Source: Bryobacteraceae bacterium (GTDB lineage Bacteria > Acidobacteriota > Terriglobia > Bryobacterales > Bryobacteraceae). Taken from it: a stretch of 45,407 bases of DNA. Position numbers and translations under genes: made by a program. The stretch covers positions 1 through 45,407 of the forward strand of contig JAICXC010000032.1 in the NCBI GenBank assembly GCA_025980665.1. The letters run 5' to 3'. This document shows, in pieces, positions 1 to 7,843 of this stretch; the stretch's first letter is position 1; every line of letters starts with the position of its first letter. The notes beneath the pieces are model-generated. The model saw only the letters and a program-made list of their open reading frames with translations, was not told where the DNA came from and did no database searches.

Positions 1-307
1 GCGGGTAAGCGCTGATACTCGCGAGCTCGGGGCTTGCTTGGGAGCGGAGCTTCTCCAGTTTGCCCAACGTGCCGGTTTGTACGATTTCCTGGATAGCGCT
101 GCTAATGGCCTTTCCGATACCCGCGTATTCGGTAAGGTCCGCTTCGTCGCGCACCAGTTCATCCACGCTTTCGGATAATGTCCGAACTTTGGCCGCGGCC
201 CTTTGGTAAGCCTTAATCTTGTAAGGATTCTCTTTTTGGGTCGATAATAGCTGGGCAAGACTGGCCAAACGATCGGCGATCTCGGCGTTGCTAAGGCTAC
301 GGTCCAT
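1..307 (-). CDS. polX: PolX-family DNA polymerase, N-terminal fragment (cut by window edge)
   Basis: Reading the minus strand from the ATG at 307-305 gives an open frame to the window edge (about 102 residues). It begins MDRSLSNAEIADRLASLAQL and continues with a lysine- and tyrosine-rich helix (KENPYKIKAYQRAA) and a glycine turn (TEYAGIGKAIS). This is the pattern of the 8-kDa helix-hairpin-helix DNA-binding domain that opens bacterial PolX/DNA polymerase beta-like proteins, where ENPxKIxAYxxAA and GIGxAIxxxI are typical. Family members fill short gaps in base-excision and end-joining repair, and many carry a C-terminal PHP exonuclease domain; that part lies outside the window. It follows the L,D-transpeptidase gene by 42 bp on the same strand, and a LigD phosphoesterase lies two genes upstream. 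The family call is fairly firm; the nucleotidyltransferase motif itself cannot be seen. Confidence 0.75.
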   Translation of the reverse strand, partial: MDRSLSNAEIADRLASLAQLLSTQKENPYKIKAYQRAAAKVRTLSESVDELVRDEADLTEYAGIGKAISSAIQEIVQTGTLGKLEKLRSQASPELASISAYP

Positions 308-349
308 CGCGCCAAGCTCTGGCATCGTCCTCGAAGAACCGGCTCGGCG

Positions 350-1384
350 TCATTCCGTCAGGCTAACGGGCGTTCCTTTTTCGACCATCCCCGCCAACTC
401 CATCGCACTCCAGTTCGTAAGACGGATGCAGCCGTGCGACTCCGTGTGTCCGATTAGTGCCGGCGACGGAGTTCCATGGATACCATAATGTTCTTTGGAC
501 AAGTCGATCCATACCCTTCCGACCGGATTGTTAGGACCGGGAGCGATCGTCGCTTTGGAGTCCGATGCTTTCGCGTCCCAAAACAAGTCGGGATTGTAGT
601 TGAACTTCGGGTTCTTGAAAACGCCGGTGACCGTCCATTCGCCAATTGGCAAGGGATCGTGTTCGCTCCCGCTGGTACAAGGATACTGAGCGATTACTTG
701 TCCCATGTCGTTTAATACTTTGACGGTCGAGTCCGATTTTGAGACCACCACTTTGGCGGCCTTGGCGCTGAGTTCCGCGGGGACATTTGGCACATATATC
801 CTCTCGCCGGCGGCGGTGAATTTACTTCTTGGGTTCAGTCGTTGCAGCAAAGCCGGGTTAATGTGAAACTTCTCGGCGATACCTTCCAGCGCGGAACTGT
901 AGCCAAGGTACTTTAACTTAGCCTTGAGCATCATACTGGCCGGCACTTTGACAAAAGGACCCTTTACGTCGTCCTCAGTCAGCGTGTATTCCACGACTGC
1001 GGGCATGGGATCGGCATTAAGCGCCTTCCAAACGTCGGCGTCGACGGAAGTACCCGGAGGCAACCCATGCGCCGCCCGAAAGCCAGCGATGGCATGAAGA
1101 GCATTAGTGCCGATCCGGCCATCGATTTCACCGACCGAGAAATGGCTGCGATCCAGTAGGATCTCCGCGCGCAGCGCCGCCGTACCAGCTGCTTTTTCCT
1201 CTAATGGATCGGTGGTAGCCGGATTATTGACCGCCGCTAAATCGTATTTGACCGCTGGGGCGCTCTTCGCATGCGTGGGCTTGCGCGACGCCTTGCGTGG
1301 AACTCCACTAGCGGAGACAGAAAATGCGCTCAAGACAATTGGAAGAAGGAGAAGACAGCGTCCCGGCAAAGCTCGGATTCTCAT
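350..1384 (-). CDS. L,D-transpeptidase (YkuD domain) with peptidoglycan-binding region
   Basis: A 344-residue exported protein. Residues 1-26 form a signal peptide (basic start, then LLLLPIVLSAFSVSASG). Residues about 70-125 resemble a PG_binding_1 fold (FSVGEIDGRIGTNALHAIAG), and about 165-200 look LysM-like (IAEKFHINPALLQRLNPRS). The C-terminal YkuD catalytic domain has the family signature, with a His in HGTPSP near 303 and the catalytic Cys in SHGCIRLTN near 319. Such enzymes make 3-3 cross-links in peptidoglycan or attach proteins to it in the periplasm. The gene sits between the LigD phosphoesterase gene (55 bp upstream) and polX (42 bp downstream), all on the minus strand, so the three may be co-transcribed although their functions differ. 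The start was chosen because the signal peptide follows it directly. Confidence 0.9.
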   Translation of the reverse strand: MRIRALPGRCLLLLPIVLSAFSVSASGVPRKASRKPTHAKSAPAVKYDLAAVNNPATTDPLEEKAAGTAALRAEILLDRSHFSVGEIDGRIGTNALHAIAGFRAAHGLPPGTSVDADVWKALNADPMPAVVEYTLTEDDVKGPFVKVPASMMLKAKLKYLGYSSALEGIAEKFHINPALLQRLNPRSKFTAAGERIYVPNVPAELSAKAAKVVVSKSDSTVKVLNDMGQVIAQYPCTSGSEHDPLPIGEWTVTGVFKNPKFNYNPDLFWDAKASDSKATIAPGPNNPVGRVWIDLSKEHYGIHGTPSPALIGHTESHGCIRLTNWSAMELAGMVEKGTPVSLTE

Positions 1385-1439
1385 AAAGTCCGATGGGATA
1401 CTTGCAATTGCACTTCCAAGCGATATCCGAAATATTAGT

Positions 1440-2081
1440 TCACGCCCGTCGCCTCAGTGGCGTTCTTGCTTTTGCCAGCGGATCCCCTTTGGCAGCTTTC
1501 ACTGTGTCTCCGCCATTCGCTTTGGCGATATCCGCGAGCAGCTGTTTCGATACCACCGAACGCGGTTTTTCAACCGTGATGTCTTCGGTTGAAGCATAGC
1601 CATCACGATGTTTCACCAGAAGCCATTTCGTTCGAGGGGACCCACCGATTGCGGTCCTCACCAGTGCCCATGAGCCACGCAGCTTGGCGCCGTACAGAGA
1701 AAACTTCAATTGGCCTGTTCGCAGAGCTTCATCGACGTCCGGCACCTCCGGACTCCAGACCCCGCGATCCCAAACCATGACGGTGCCTCCCCCGTATTGC
1801 CCTTCTGGGATCACGCCTTCAAAGCCGCCGTATTCAAGCGGATGGTCCTCCACAGGCATCGCGAGACGTTTCACGGACGGATCCAGGGATGGGCCTTTGG
1901 GGACGGCCCAGGAAAGAAGAACTCCCTTCCATTCCAAACGGAAATCGTAGTGCAGATGGCTGGCTTGGTGCTTTTGGACGACGAACGATAGTTCCTTGGC
2001 GGAATTTTTTGGGTGGGCGGCTCCTTTGGGCTCGGGAGTACGCTTGAAATCGCGCTTGTCCTGGTACTTGGTCAAGCTCAT
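1440..2081 (-). CDS. Stand-alone LigD-type 3'-phosphoesterase
   Basis: A 213-residue protein matching only the phosphoesterase (PE) module of bacterial LigD. The core has HLHYDFRLE (about residues 42-50), WAVPKGPS, VEDHPLEYGGFEG and a QYGGGTVMVWDRG segment; the His, Asp and Arg of HYDxR and the later His of EDHP are the known metal and phosphate ligands of PE domains, which trim 3'-phosphates and 3'-ribonucleosides at DNA ends. The ATP-dependent ligase and polymerase modules of full LigD are missing, and the frame ends about 40 residues after the domain with a basic tail. Stand-alone PE proteins are known in bacteria and archaea. The polX gene two positions downstream supports a role in DNA end processing, but no Ku or ligase gene is visible in the window. 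Confidence 0.88.
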   Translation of the reverse strand: MSLTKYQDKRDFKRTPEPKGAAHPKNSAKELSFVVQKHQASHLHYDFRLEWKGVLLSWAVPKGPSLDPSVKRLAMPVEDHPLEYGGFEGVIPEGQYGGGTVMVWDRGVWSPEVPDVDEALRTGQLKFSLYGAKLRGSWALVRTAIGGSPRTKWLLVKHRDGYASTEDITVEKPRSVVSKQLLADIAKANGGDTVKAAKGDPLAKARTPLRRRA

Positions 2082-2280
2082 GGAATCGGTATTGCATCCC
2101 TGTATCCAAACGGTTCCTCCGCATAGCTCTCAGGGAGGGCAGCCATAGTGGACGGCAATTGCACGGCGCTTATTGTCTTACGAGCAAAATTTGCAGAGTT
2201 CGTCGATCAGGTCGGGACGCAGGCGCTATTCGACTGGCGGCAAAGGCCGTTATTGGCCGTCTACGTGCTCTTCATGGCGT

Positions 2281-3963
2281 ATGCGACACCAAATGTTTAA
2301 CTCTGCCAAACTCGCATGGATTGCTGCTTCTACGGGACTGCTACTCTCGGCGCAGGATCGGAATCCGACGCAAACGCCCCTTTATCGGATCGATGTGGTC
2401 GAACGCACGACCCCGGCTGTTAACTACCTGCATCGGAGCGGCGCCAGCAAACTTGATTTTAAGGGCACGCCTCTCATGCCTTCCGCCAGCGGGTCGGCCA
2501 AAGTGGAGAGCCAGCGCGGCGTCATCCATGTATCGGCCGAATTCAAAGATATGGCTGCGCCCAGCAGCTTCGGGCCTGAATATCTTACTTACGTGCTGTG
2601 GGCCATCTCGCCCGACGGGCGCCCCGTGAATCTCGGTGAACTCACATTAAATGACTACGGTAAAGGCTCTCGTAGCAAGATCGATGCCACCAGCGACATT
2701 CAGACGTTTGGCTTAATCGTCACGGCGGAACCGTATTACGGCGTGACCCAACCCAGTGATGCTGTGGTCATGGAGAATGTCGCGCGTCCCGATACGCAGG
2801 GCGTGGTTGAAAGCATCAATGCGAAGTACGAACTTCTTCCGCGCGGCGCCTACACAAGAACGGGCCGATTCGTGCCCCTCAGCGTGAGTAAAAAGGATCC
2901 CTTTGAGTTGTACGAAGCCGAGAACGCCGTTCAAATCGCCCGTTTGGCTGGCGCGGAGAAATACTCCCAGGATAGTTTCCAGAAGGCTACCGATGCCTTG
3001 CGGCAGGCCCAGCGCTACCAGCTTCAGAAGCCCGGGCAAAAGCCGGTAATAACCATGGCGCGCGAGGCCGTGGTGCGTGCCGAGGACGCTCGCGTAATTG
3101 CGCTGCGGCGCCAAACTGAAGAAGCGGCGGAAGCTGAACGGCAGGCCGCCATCGCCCGCGAAAATGCTGAAAAACAGAAGGCTGAGGCAGCGCGCTTGAA
3201 CGCAGCAGAACAAACCCGACTGCGGGCGCAAGCCGACGCGGATCGAATCGCGGCTGAGAAGGCAAAAGCCGAGGCCGAGCGGGCGAAACAAGAGGCCGAG
3301 ACCGCTGCAGCCAACGCCGAACGCGTGAAACAAGAGGCGATCGAAGCCCGGCGATCAGCCGACGAAGCTCGACAGTCTGCAGTGGCTCAACAACAGCAAC
3401 TCGCGGCCGAAGCCGATCGTGCGCGTAGTGCGGCGGCCGATGCGGATCGCCTGCGGCAAGAGGCGGAGCGCCAACGCGCCAAGTCCGAAGAGGATCAGGC
3501 GCAGCTGCGGCAGCAATTGTTGACGCAATTCAATGCGATTCTCCAGACTCGTGATACGGCACGGGGATTAATCGTCAACATGTCCGACGTCCTTTTCGAT
3601 AGCGGTAAGTATTCGTTGAAGCCCGGCGCCCGCGAAAAACTCGCCAAAGTTGCCGGAATCATTCTGGGACATCCTGGCTTGAAGATTGCCGTTGAGGGTC
3701 ATACGGACAGCGTCGGCGGCGATGAGTATAATCTCAAGCTTTCACAGAATCGCGCTAATAGCGTACGCGCCTATCTTGTCTCGCAATCCATCGATCCCGC
3801 GGCAGTGACCGCAACTGGCTTCGGAAAGACGATGCCGGTCGCGGATAACAAAACCGCGGCTGGACGGCAGGCGAATCGTCGCGTTGAACTGGTGGTTTCA
3901 GGTGAGATTCTGGGGACAACGATCGAGACTCGGACGTCGTCTTCTTCGGCTCCAAGACAATAA
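2281..3963 (+). CDS. OmpA-family protein with long coiled coil
   Basis: The open frame runs from 2173, but the first residues there are arginine-rich and implausible; ATG 2281 (or 2293) places a signal peptide (FNSAKLAWIAASTGLLLSAQ) at the N-terminus, giving 560 residues. After a beta-rich domain of unknown type comes a DUF4398-like helical segment (EKYSQDSFQKATDALRQAQ), then about 170 residues rich in Ala, Glu, Gln and Arg that should form a coiled coil. The last 120 residues are a typical OmpA peptidoglycan-binding domain: DVLFDSGKYSLKPGA, VEGHTDSVGGDEYN, LSQNRANSVRAYL and GRQANRRVEL, which include the Asp and Arg that hold diaminopimelate. It probably tethers the outer membrane to the cell wall across a long periplasmic spacer. 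A GTG-started outer-membrane gene follows after 10 bp, so the two likely form an operon. Confidence 0.85.
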   Translation: MRHQMFNSAKLAWIAASTGLLLSAQDRNPTQTPLYRIDVVERTTPAVNYLHRSGASKLDFKGTPLMPSASGSAKVESQRGVIHVSAEFKDMAAPSSFGPEYLTYVLWAISPDGRPVNLGELTLNDYGKGSRSKIDATSDIQTFGLIVTAEPYYGVTQPSDAVVMENVARPDTQGVVESINAKYELLPRGAYTRTGRFVPLSVSKKDPFELYEAENAVQIARLAGAEKYSQDSFQKATDALRQAQRYQLQKPGQKPVITMAREAVVRAEDARVIALRRQTEEAAEAERQAAIARENAEKQKAEAARLNAAEQTRLRAQADADRIAAEKAKAEAERAKQEAETAAANAERVKQEAIEARRSADEARQSAVAQQQQLAAEADRARSAAADADRLRQEAERQRAKSEEDQAQLRQQLLTQFNAILQTRDTARGLIVNMSDVLFDSGKYSLKPGAREKLAKVAGIILGHPGLKIAVEGHTDSVGGDEYNLKLSQNRANSVRAYLVSQSIDPAAVTATGFGKTMPVADNKTAAGRQANRRVELVVSGEILGTTIETRTSSSSAPRQ

Positions 3964-3973
3964 ACCGGACCTT

Positions 3974-4822
3974 GTGAAAATACTAAATGCTCGGGCGATG
4001 GCAGCGGCCACCTTCGCCCTTTTGCCAGCTGTAGCCTTGGCTCAAGGCGGACCACCGTTTCGATCGGACGACCCCGATACTCCCGGGAAGGGACATTGGG
4101 AAATCAACATGGGGTTTATTGGTGAACGCAGCCCGTTCGGCGGTTCATATGATACTCCGAATATCGACATCAATTATGGAGTCGGAAACCGGATCCAGCT
4201 CAAATACGAAGCGCCCCTCAGCATGCAGGAATTTCGTGGCGATCCAAGCCATCTGGTTGCCGGGTTCGGAAACTCGCTGCTAGGCGTGAAATACCGTTTC
4301 TATCAGCGTCACTCCAAAACCCGTGTGCGCGACGGTGAGCGCGAGGTCAAGTTCAGCGTCTCGACATATCCTCAGCTTCTCTTGAACAATCCCACCCGCG
4401 CCGAAGCCCGCGGTATTGCGGAGCCCGGCCCGCAATTGCTTCTTCCGCTCGAAGCCAACGCCAACTACGGATGGATCCGCATCAGCGCGGAAGTTGGCTA
4501 CTGGATGGGTGGTAAGGATGTTACGAACTCGTGGATTCAGGGAATCGTCGCAGGTCACGAATTCAGGAAGGATACTGAGCTTTACTTAGAACTGTATGAT
4601 CAGCGCGACGTGGGAGTGGCTCCCGGAGCTGACAGATTCGGGGAAACCACTCTTGGTCTTGGAGGCCGAATTCCAATCGTGAGAAGGCACTGGCTCCGGC
4701 TCATTGGAATGGGGGGCCGTGGACTCGTTTCCCCTACGCTGTCCAACGGCCAGCCAACCTGGATCGCCTATGTGGGTATCCAATTCCTCTCAGACAAGCG
4801 GAGGAGACACGGCGATGAGTAG
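3974..4822 (+). CDS. Exported outer-membrane beta-barrel protein, MetA-pathway transporter-like
   Basis: The frame is open from 3884, but that overlaps the end of the OmpA gene and has no export signal. The GTG at 3974 gives 282 residues starting with a clean signal peptide (VKILNARAMAAATFALLPAV, cleavage after ALA near residue 22). The mature part begins GGPPFRSDDPDTPGKGHWEI and continues with alternating hydrophobic strands (NIDINYGVGNRIQLKYEAPL; WIRISAEVGYWMGG; TTLGLGGRIPIV), as in the Phenol_MetA_deg-like outer-membrane family, whose members are predicted porins or transporters. The substrate is unknown. Translation is probably coupled to the OmpA gene just upstream. It meets the minus-strand phosphatase gene tail to tail, with 2 bp between them. 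Confidence 0.65.
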   Translation: MKILNARAMAAATFALLPAVALAQGGPPFRSDDPDTPGKGHWEINMGFIGERSPFGGSYDTPNIDINYGVGNRIQLKYEAPLSMQEFRGDPSHLVAGFGNSLLGVKYRFYQRHSKTRVRDGEREVKFSVSTYPQLLLNNPTRAEARGIAEPGPQLLLPLEANANYGWIRISAEVGYWMGGKDVTNSWIQGIVAGHEFRKDTELYLELYDQRDVGVAPGADRFGETTLGLGGRIPIVRRHWLRLIGMGGRGLVSPTLSNGQPTWIAYVGIQFLSDKRRRHGDE

Positions 4823-4824
4823 TG

Positions 4825-5424
4825 TTAGCGCACTCCGCGCGTGTCGGCTATCGGCGAAGCAGAGTCCGCGCCGGCGGTGGCCAGCGTGACGCTCGGACGA
4901 TAGTTCATCACGTAGCTTTGAATGGCGCGCTCAAAGAAACTCATGCCATATGATTTCGCTTCGGTAAGCGCCTTTTTGTTGTCCCACTGATCGTGCGAGA
5001 TGCGGTAGACCGCTACCACCATGCCGGTACGGTCCGCTCCGCGCTTGCAATGTACGAACACCGGCCCGCTGGTAGTGTCGTTGAATAGCGCCTGAACGGC
5101 CGCGACTTTATCGCCTTTGGGAGTCGACAGGCCGTGCATCGGAATGCTGACGTAGCGCATACCGAGCCCGGTAACGATCTTCTCTTCGTTTGCCTGGGAG
5201 TGTTCCCCGATGTCGCGAAGGTCCACAATCGTTTTAATTCCCAATTGTGCGAGATCCTTGAATCCGCTGTCGGTAGGCTGAGCCCCACGATAGACGTGAT
5301 CGTCTACCTTCTGGAAGTTGGGGAGGTTGTCATTTTGAGAGTGCGCCCAAGCTGACGCTAAGGTCAGGCTGGCCGTGAGACCGAAAATGGCGGCGCGCCG
5401 CCGAAGGGATGAGTAGTGTTGCAT
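4825..5424 (-). CDS. Secreted dual-specificity/tyrosine phosphatase
   Basis: From the ATG at 5424-5422 the product is 199 residues; an upstream extension would be arginine-rich and would bury the export signal. Residues 1-30 are a signal peptide (RRRAAIFGLTASLTLASAWA). The domain starts at about 38 with VDDHVYRGAQPTDSGF, typical of bacterial and plant-like PTP/DSP proteins, followed by LGIKTIVDLR and the P-loop HCKRGADRTG with catalytic Cys126 and Arg132 (the CX5R motif). It should hydrolyse a phosphoester (phosphotyrosine, or perhaps an inositol or other phosphate) in the periplasm or outside the cell. It is divergent from the secreted kinase-like gene at 5648, with 223 bp of shared upstream DNA carrying repeated palindromes. 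The family is firm; the substrate is not known. Confidence 0.85.
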   Translation of the reverse strand: MQHYSSLRRRAAIFGLTASLTLASAWAHSQNDNLPNFQKVDDHVYRGAQPTDSGFKDLAQLGIKTIVDLRDIGEHSQANEEKIVTGLGMRYVSIPMHGLSTPKGDKVAAVQALFNDTTSGPVFVHCKRGADRTGMVVAVYRISHDQWDNKKALTEAKSYGMSFFERAIQSYVMNYRPSVTLATAGADSASPIADTRGVR

Positions 5425-5466
5425 GGTAAATCTCTGATGCGTGCCCGTTTGGGTCGGGCAGCCTAT

Positions 5467-5558
5467 CAGGGACGTCCCTGCCGGATGCGCCAACTTCTTC
5501 GGCCACTTGTATAGATGTTTCCGCAGGGTCCCTGGTTTCGATTCCCGCAGGGTCCCTG
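5467..5558. promoter_or_regulatory. Cluster of three CAGGG...CCCTG palindromes between divergent genes
   Basis: Three inverted repeats with the same half-site lie between the phosphatase and the kinase-like gene: CAGGGACGTCCCTG at 5467-5480 (a perfect 14-bp palindrome), and CAGGGTCCCTG at 5524-5534 and 5548-5558. The last two are separated by exactly 24 bp because they belong to a tandem duplication. The arrangement fits a multi-site operator for a dimeric regulator that could act on both divergent genes, but the sites could also be a small repeat family with no regulatory role. No -10/-35 pair was clearly identified here. Confidence 0.4.
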
Positions 5559-5568
5559 GTTTCGATTC
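5521..5568. repeat. Perfect 24-bp tandem duplication
   Basis: The 24-bp unit CCGCAGGGTCCCTGGTTTCG followed by ATTC occurs twice back to back (5521-5544 and 5545-5568) without a mismatch. Each copy contains one CAGGGTCCCTG palindrome. The copies lie within the intergenic region upstream of both the phosphatase and the kinase-like gene. Perfect identity implies a recent slippage or duplication event. Confidence 0.95.
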
Positions 5569-5647
5569 TAAACGCTCCAGAATGGCCTTGTTCTTGCTTC
5601 TCAAGCAGCGACAGGATCGCCGCTCCAACGAAAAGGAGAAGTACCGT

Positions 5648-6685
5648 ATGCCCAGTACTTTACGATGTCTTGCATTCTTGATTGTATGTGTCATGCCGGC
5701 CATTCCGGCGGATAACAATGCACCCAATACCGCGAGATCCGGCGTGGCTGAGTTGGGTCACGGCGCCAGGGCGATACTTTGGCGCGATCCCCTGGATATT
5801 GCTTCGCTCGATTTACGCTATGGGGTAGGCGGCGAGGACCATCAGCCTCGTGGGACATTTACTTTCCTTCAGGAAGATATGGAGGGTACCAACCCGAAGC
5901 TCGACGTTCGCGACCAGGACGGAGTTAAGTGGAAAGTCAAGATGGGCGCCGAATCCCGCCCGGAAGTAGTAGCCTCGCGCCTGGTATGGGCGGCGGGCTA
6001 TTTCACCACGGAAGATTATTTTGTGGAAGAACTGCACATTCAGGGCTTGCCGAGCCATCTCCACCGCGGACAAGACCAGGTGGGACCTGGCGGTACGATT
6101 CATAACGTCCGGCTCAAGCGAGCGTTCAAGGGCCAGGAAAAAGTTGGGACCTGGCAGTGGGCCTCTAACCCATTCATAAGTACACGTGAATTCAATGGGC
6201 TGAGGGTTCTAATGGCTCTCATGAATAACTGGGATCTCAAGGATTCAAACAACGCCATTTACCAGTCAAAACGCGACGATGGGTCGGGCGAGCTGGAACA
6301 AATCTACTTGGTGAGCGACCTGGGCGCCAGTTTCGGTACCAGCGGTTTTACGCTATCGCTGGATGCGTCCCGTGGCAATCTCGGCGAGTATAAGCGCTCG
6401 AAATTTATCAGCAGTCACAGTGGCGATTATGTGGACTTCGCGGCCCCCGGCCGTCCCACGCTGATTGAGAGTTTCAATCTGCCGGTCTTCGTGCACCGGG
6501 TCGATCTGCGCTGGATAGGCAAACACATCCCACGCAGCGACGCCAAGTGGATGGGACAAGTACTAGCCCAACTATCGCCCGACCAGCTTCGTGACGCCTT
6601 CCGAGCGGGAGGTTATTCGCCGCAGGACGCGAACGAATTCGCGGCGGTAGTCCAGTCCAGGATCGCCGAACTCAATGCGTTGTGA
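5648..6685 (+). CDS. Secreted protein of unknown family, possible kinase-like fold
   Basis: The ATG at 5648 has a good Shine-Dalgarno (AAGGAG at 5633-5638) and gives 345 residues beginning with a signal peptide (LRCLAFLIVCVMPAIPA). I do not recognise a named family. The middle of the protein shows an order of motifs reminiscent of protein and lipid kinases: a strand with Lys98 (VKWKVKMG) followed by a helix (RPEVVASRLVWAAGY), then NNWDLKDSNNAIY with Asp196 and Asn201 at the spacing of the kinase catalytic-loop D(x4)N, then YLVSDLGASFG with Asp224 in a DFG-like position. The C-terminal quarter is helical. This points to a HipA/CotH/Fam20-like kinase fold, but this is inference from motif order only. 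It is divergent from a secreted phosphatase, which gives the idea some context. Confidence 0.55.
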   Translation: MPSTLRCLAFLIVCVMPAIPADNNAPNTARSGVAELGHGARAILWRDPLDIASLDLRYGVGGEDHQPRGTFTFLQEDMEGTNPKLDVRDQDGVKWKVKMGAESRPEVVASRLVWAAGYFTTEDYFVEELHIQGLPSHLHRGQDQVGPGGTIHNVRLKRAFKGQEKVGTWQWASNPFISTREFNGLRVLMALMNNWDLKDSNNAIYQSKRDDGSGELEQIYLVSDLGASFGTSGFTLSLDASRGNLGEYKRSKFISSHSGDYVDFAAPGRPTLIESFNLPVFVHRVDLRWIGKHIPRSDAKWMGQVLAQLSPDQLRDAFRAGGYSPQDANEFAAVVQSRIAELNAL

Positions 6686-6688
6686 ATG

Positions 6689-6886
6689 TCATCGGGTGGC
6701 CGGCACCCGATAATTCGCAACCGCGGTCCACAGACCGAAGGCCTGCAAAACCCAGACACATACGGCGATTACTACGACCACATTTAGAATCGTCTTGATG
6801 CTTCCAGCCATTGGCACATAAGTGTTAATGAGCCAGAGCACAATCCCAACAACAAGCAGGACCAGAACCACATTTATTAACGGCAT
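6689..6886 (-). CDS. Thivi_2564-like small membrane protein
   Basis: A 65-residue protein with two membrane helices (residues about 4-23, VVLVLLVVGIVLWLI, and about 33-52, ILNVVVVIAVCVWVLQAFG) separated by a short loop with a Pro-Met-Gly (YVPMAGSIK). This layout, beginning MPLIN and having the PM.G.IK loop, is the pattern of the small inner-membrane proteins called Thivi_2564 family, whose function is unknown. A strong ribosome-binding site (GAGGAGGAATT on the minus strand) precedes the ATG. It converges on the kinase-like gene, ending 3 bp from it. Confidence 0.75.
   Translation of the reverse strand: MPLINVVLVLLVVGIVLWLINTYVPMAGSIKTILNVVVVIAVCVWVLQAFGLWTAVANYRVPATR
6691..6711. terminator. 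Hairpin between convergent genes, possible bidirectional terminator
   Basis: ATCGGGTG (6691-6698) and CACCCGAT (6704-6711) form a perfect 8-bp stem around the loop GCCGG. It sits just after the stop of the kinase-like gene and inside the last codons of the convergent small membrane protein gene. No clear T-run follows on either strand, so it may be a weak or Rho-assisted terminator. Confidence 0.4.
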
Positions 6887-7082
6887 AATTCCTCCTCTGC
6901 CCCGGATCCCGGTTTCTAATGAGCAGATAGCGGGTTTCCCGTCCTCGTTTCGGGCTACTGCACGGTAGATCTTACACAGCAGATCCTCTTGCCTGTTGTT
7001 TTGAACCTATTGTGATTGCTGGCTTTGGCGACCAACCTGCACCTGTTCGAGCGAGAGATTAGCGGTGGCTGAGATCTAGACA

Positions 7083-7842
7083 ATGGGACAACGAATCTCT
7101 ACCTTCCTCGAAACCGCGGGCGAGTTCGGCTTCTTTAGCGCGCGAGTGGTCCGGGATGCGGTCCGCCAGGCCTTTCGAAGTCCATGAGATCGGTTATCAG
7201 ATCAGAGAGGTTGGATCCCGCTCGGTTCCGTTGATCATTCCATGCGGTATCGCGTTGGGCATCGTCATGTCGATGCATACCCGGGCATCGATGACGCGGT
7301 TCGGGGCATCGTCGTTGATTCCGGCGGCCATGACTATCGCCACGTTCCGGGAACTCGGCCCGATGGTGACCGGACTACTGGTAGCCGGGCGGGTCGGCGC
7401 CGGCATCGGCTCTGAACTAGCTGGGATGCGTGTGACCGAACAGATCGATGCGCTGGAGTCCTTGGCGATCGACTCCTTCAAATATCTGGTGATCACACGG
7501 GTCACGGCCTGCGTGCTGGCGCTGCCTATTCTGACGATCCTGATGGATTTCTCGGGGCTGATGGTGGATTGTCGGAAGCGACGGTTTCTCATATGTCGGC
7601 GACGCTATATATTCACCGTGGATTCGCGGCGATGGGTTGGTCCGATTACATCCCCACAACGCTCAAGACCATGGTCTTTGGGTTCATCATTGGCGCCGTT
7701 TCCTGCTTCCCTCGGTTATACGGCCAAGCAGGGCGCCACGGGCGTTGGACATGCCGCCACGCGCCGCGTCGTACTGTCTTCGCTGCTCTTGATCTTGGTG
7801 AATATCATCCTGGTCAAATTGACTTTTTTTTGGTTTTCATGA
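7083..7842 (+). pseudogene. mlaE: MlaE-type ABC transporter permease, broken by frameshifts
   Basis: Conceptual translation starting at ATG 7083 gives MGQRISTFLETAGEFGFFSA and then a stop at 7185. The homologous reading continues in the next frame (FEVHEIGYQIREVG), through the hallmark ELGPMVTGLLVAGRVGAGIG and MRVTEQIDALESLAID, then breaks near 7565 into a third stretch (ATVSHMSATLYIHRGFAA, TTLKTMVFGFIIGA), and breaks again near 7705 back into the earlier frame (GATGVGHAATRRVVLSSLLL). At least three indels are therefore needed to restore one protein of about 250 residues. MlaE is the inner-membrane permease of the Mla retrograde phospholipid/lipid transporter. The intact family motifs and the ATGA-like junction to the ATPase at 7844 show this was once a normal operon. 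It is either a decaying gene or an error-rich assembly stretch. Confidence 0.8.
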
Positions 7843-7843
7843 G

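Noticed and set aside
2713-3333. Long open frames antisense to the OmpA coiled coil
   Set aside because: They arise from the repetitive GAG/GCC codons of the coiled coil and contain only low-complexity sequence.
5521-5568. Direct repeats as a possible CRISPR array
   Set aside because: Only two copies, directly adjacent with no spacer, and no cas gene in the window.
4825-5727. Longer N-terminus for the phosphatase (from 5727)
   Set aside because: The added 101 residues cross the palindromes and the 24-bp repeat, are Arg/Lys-rich, and would put the signal peptide inside the protein.
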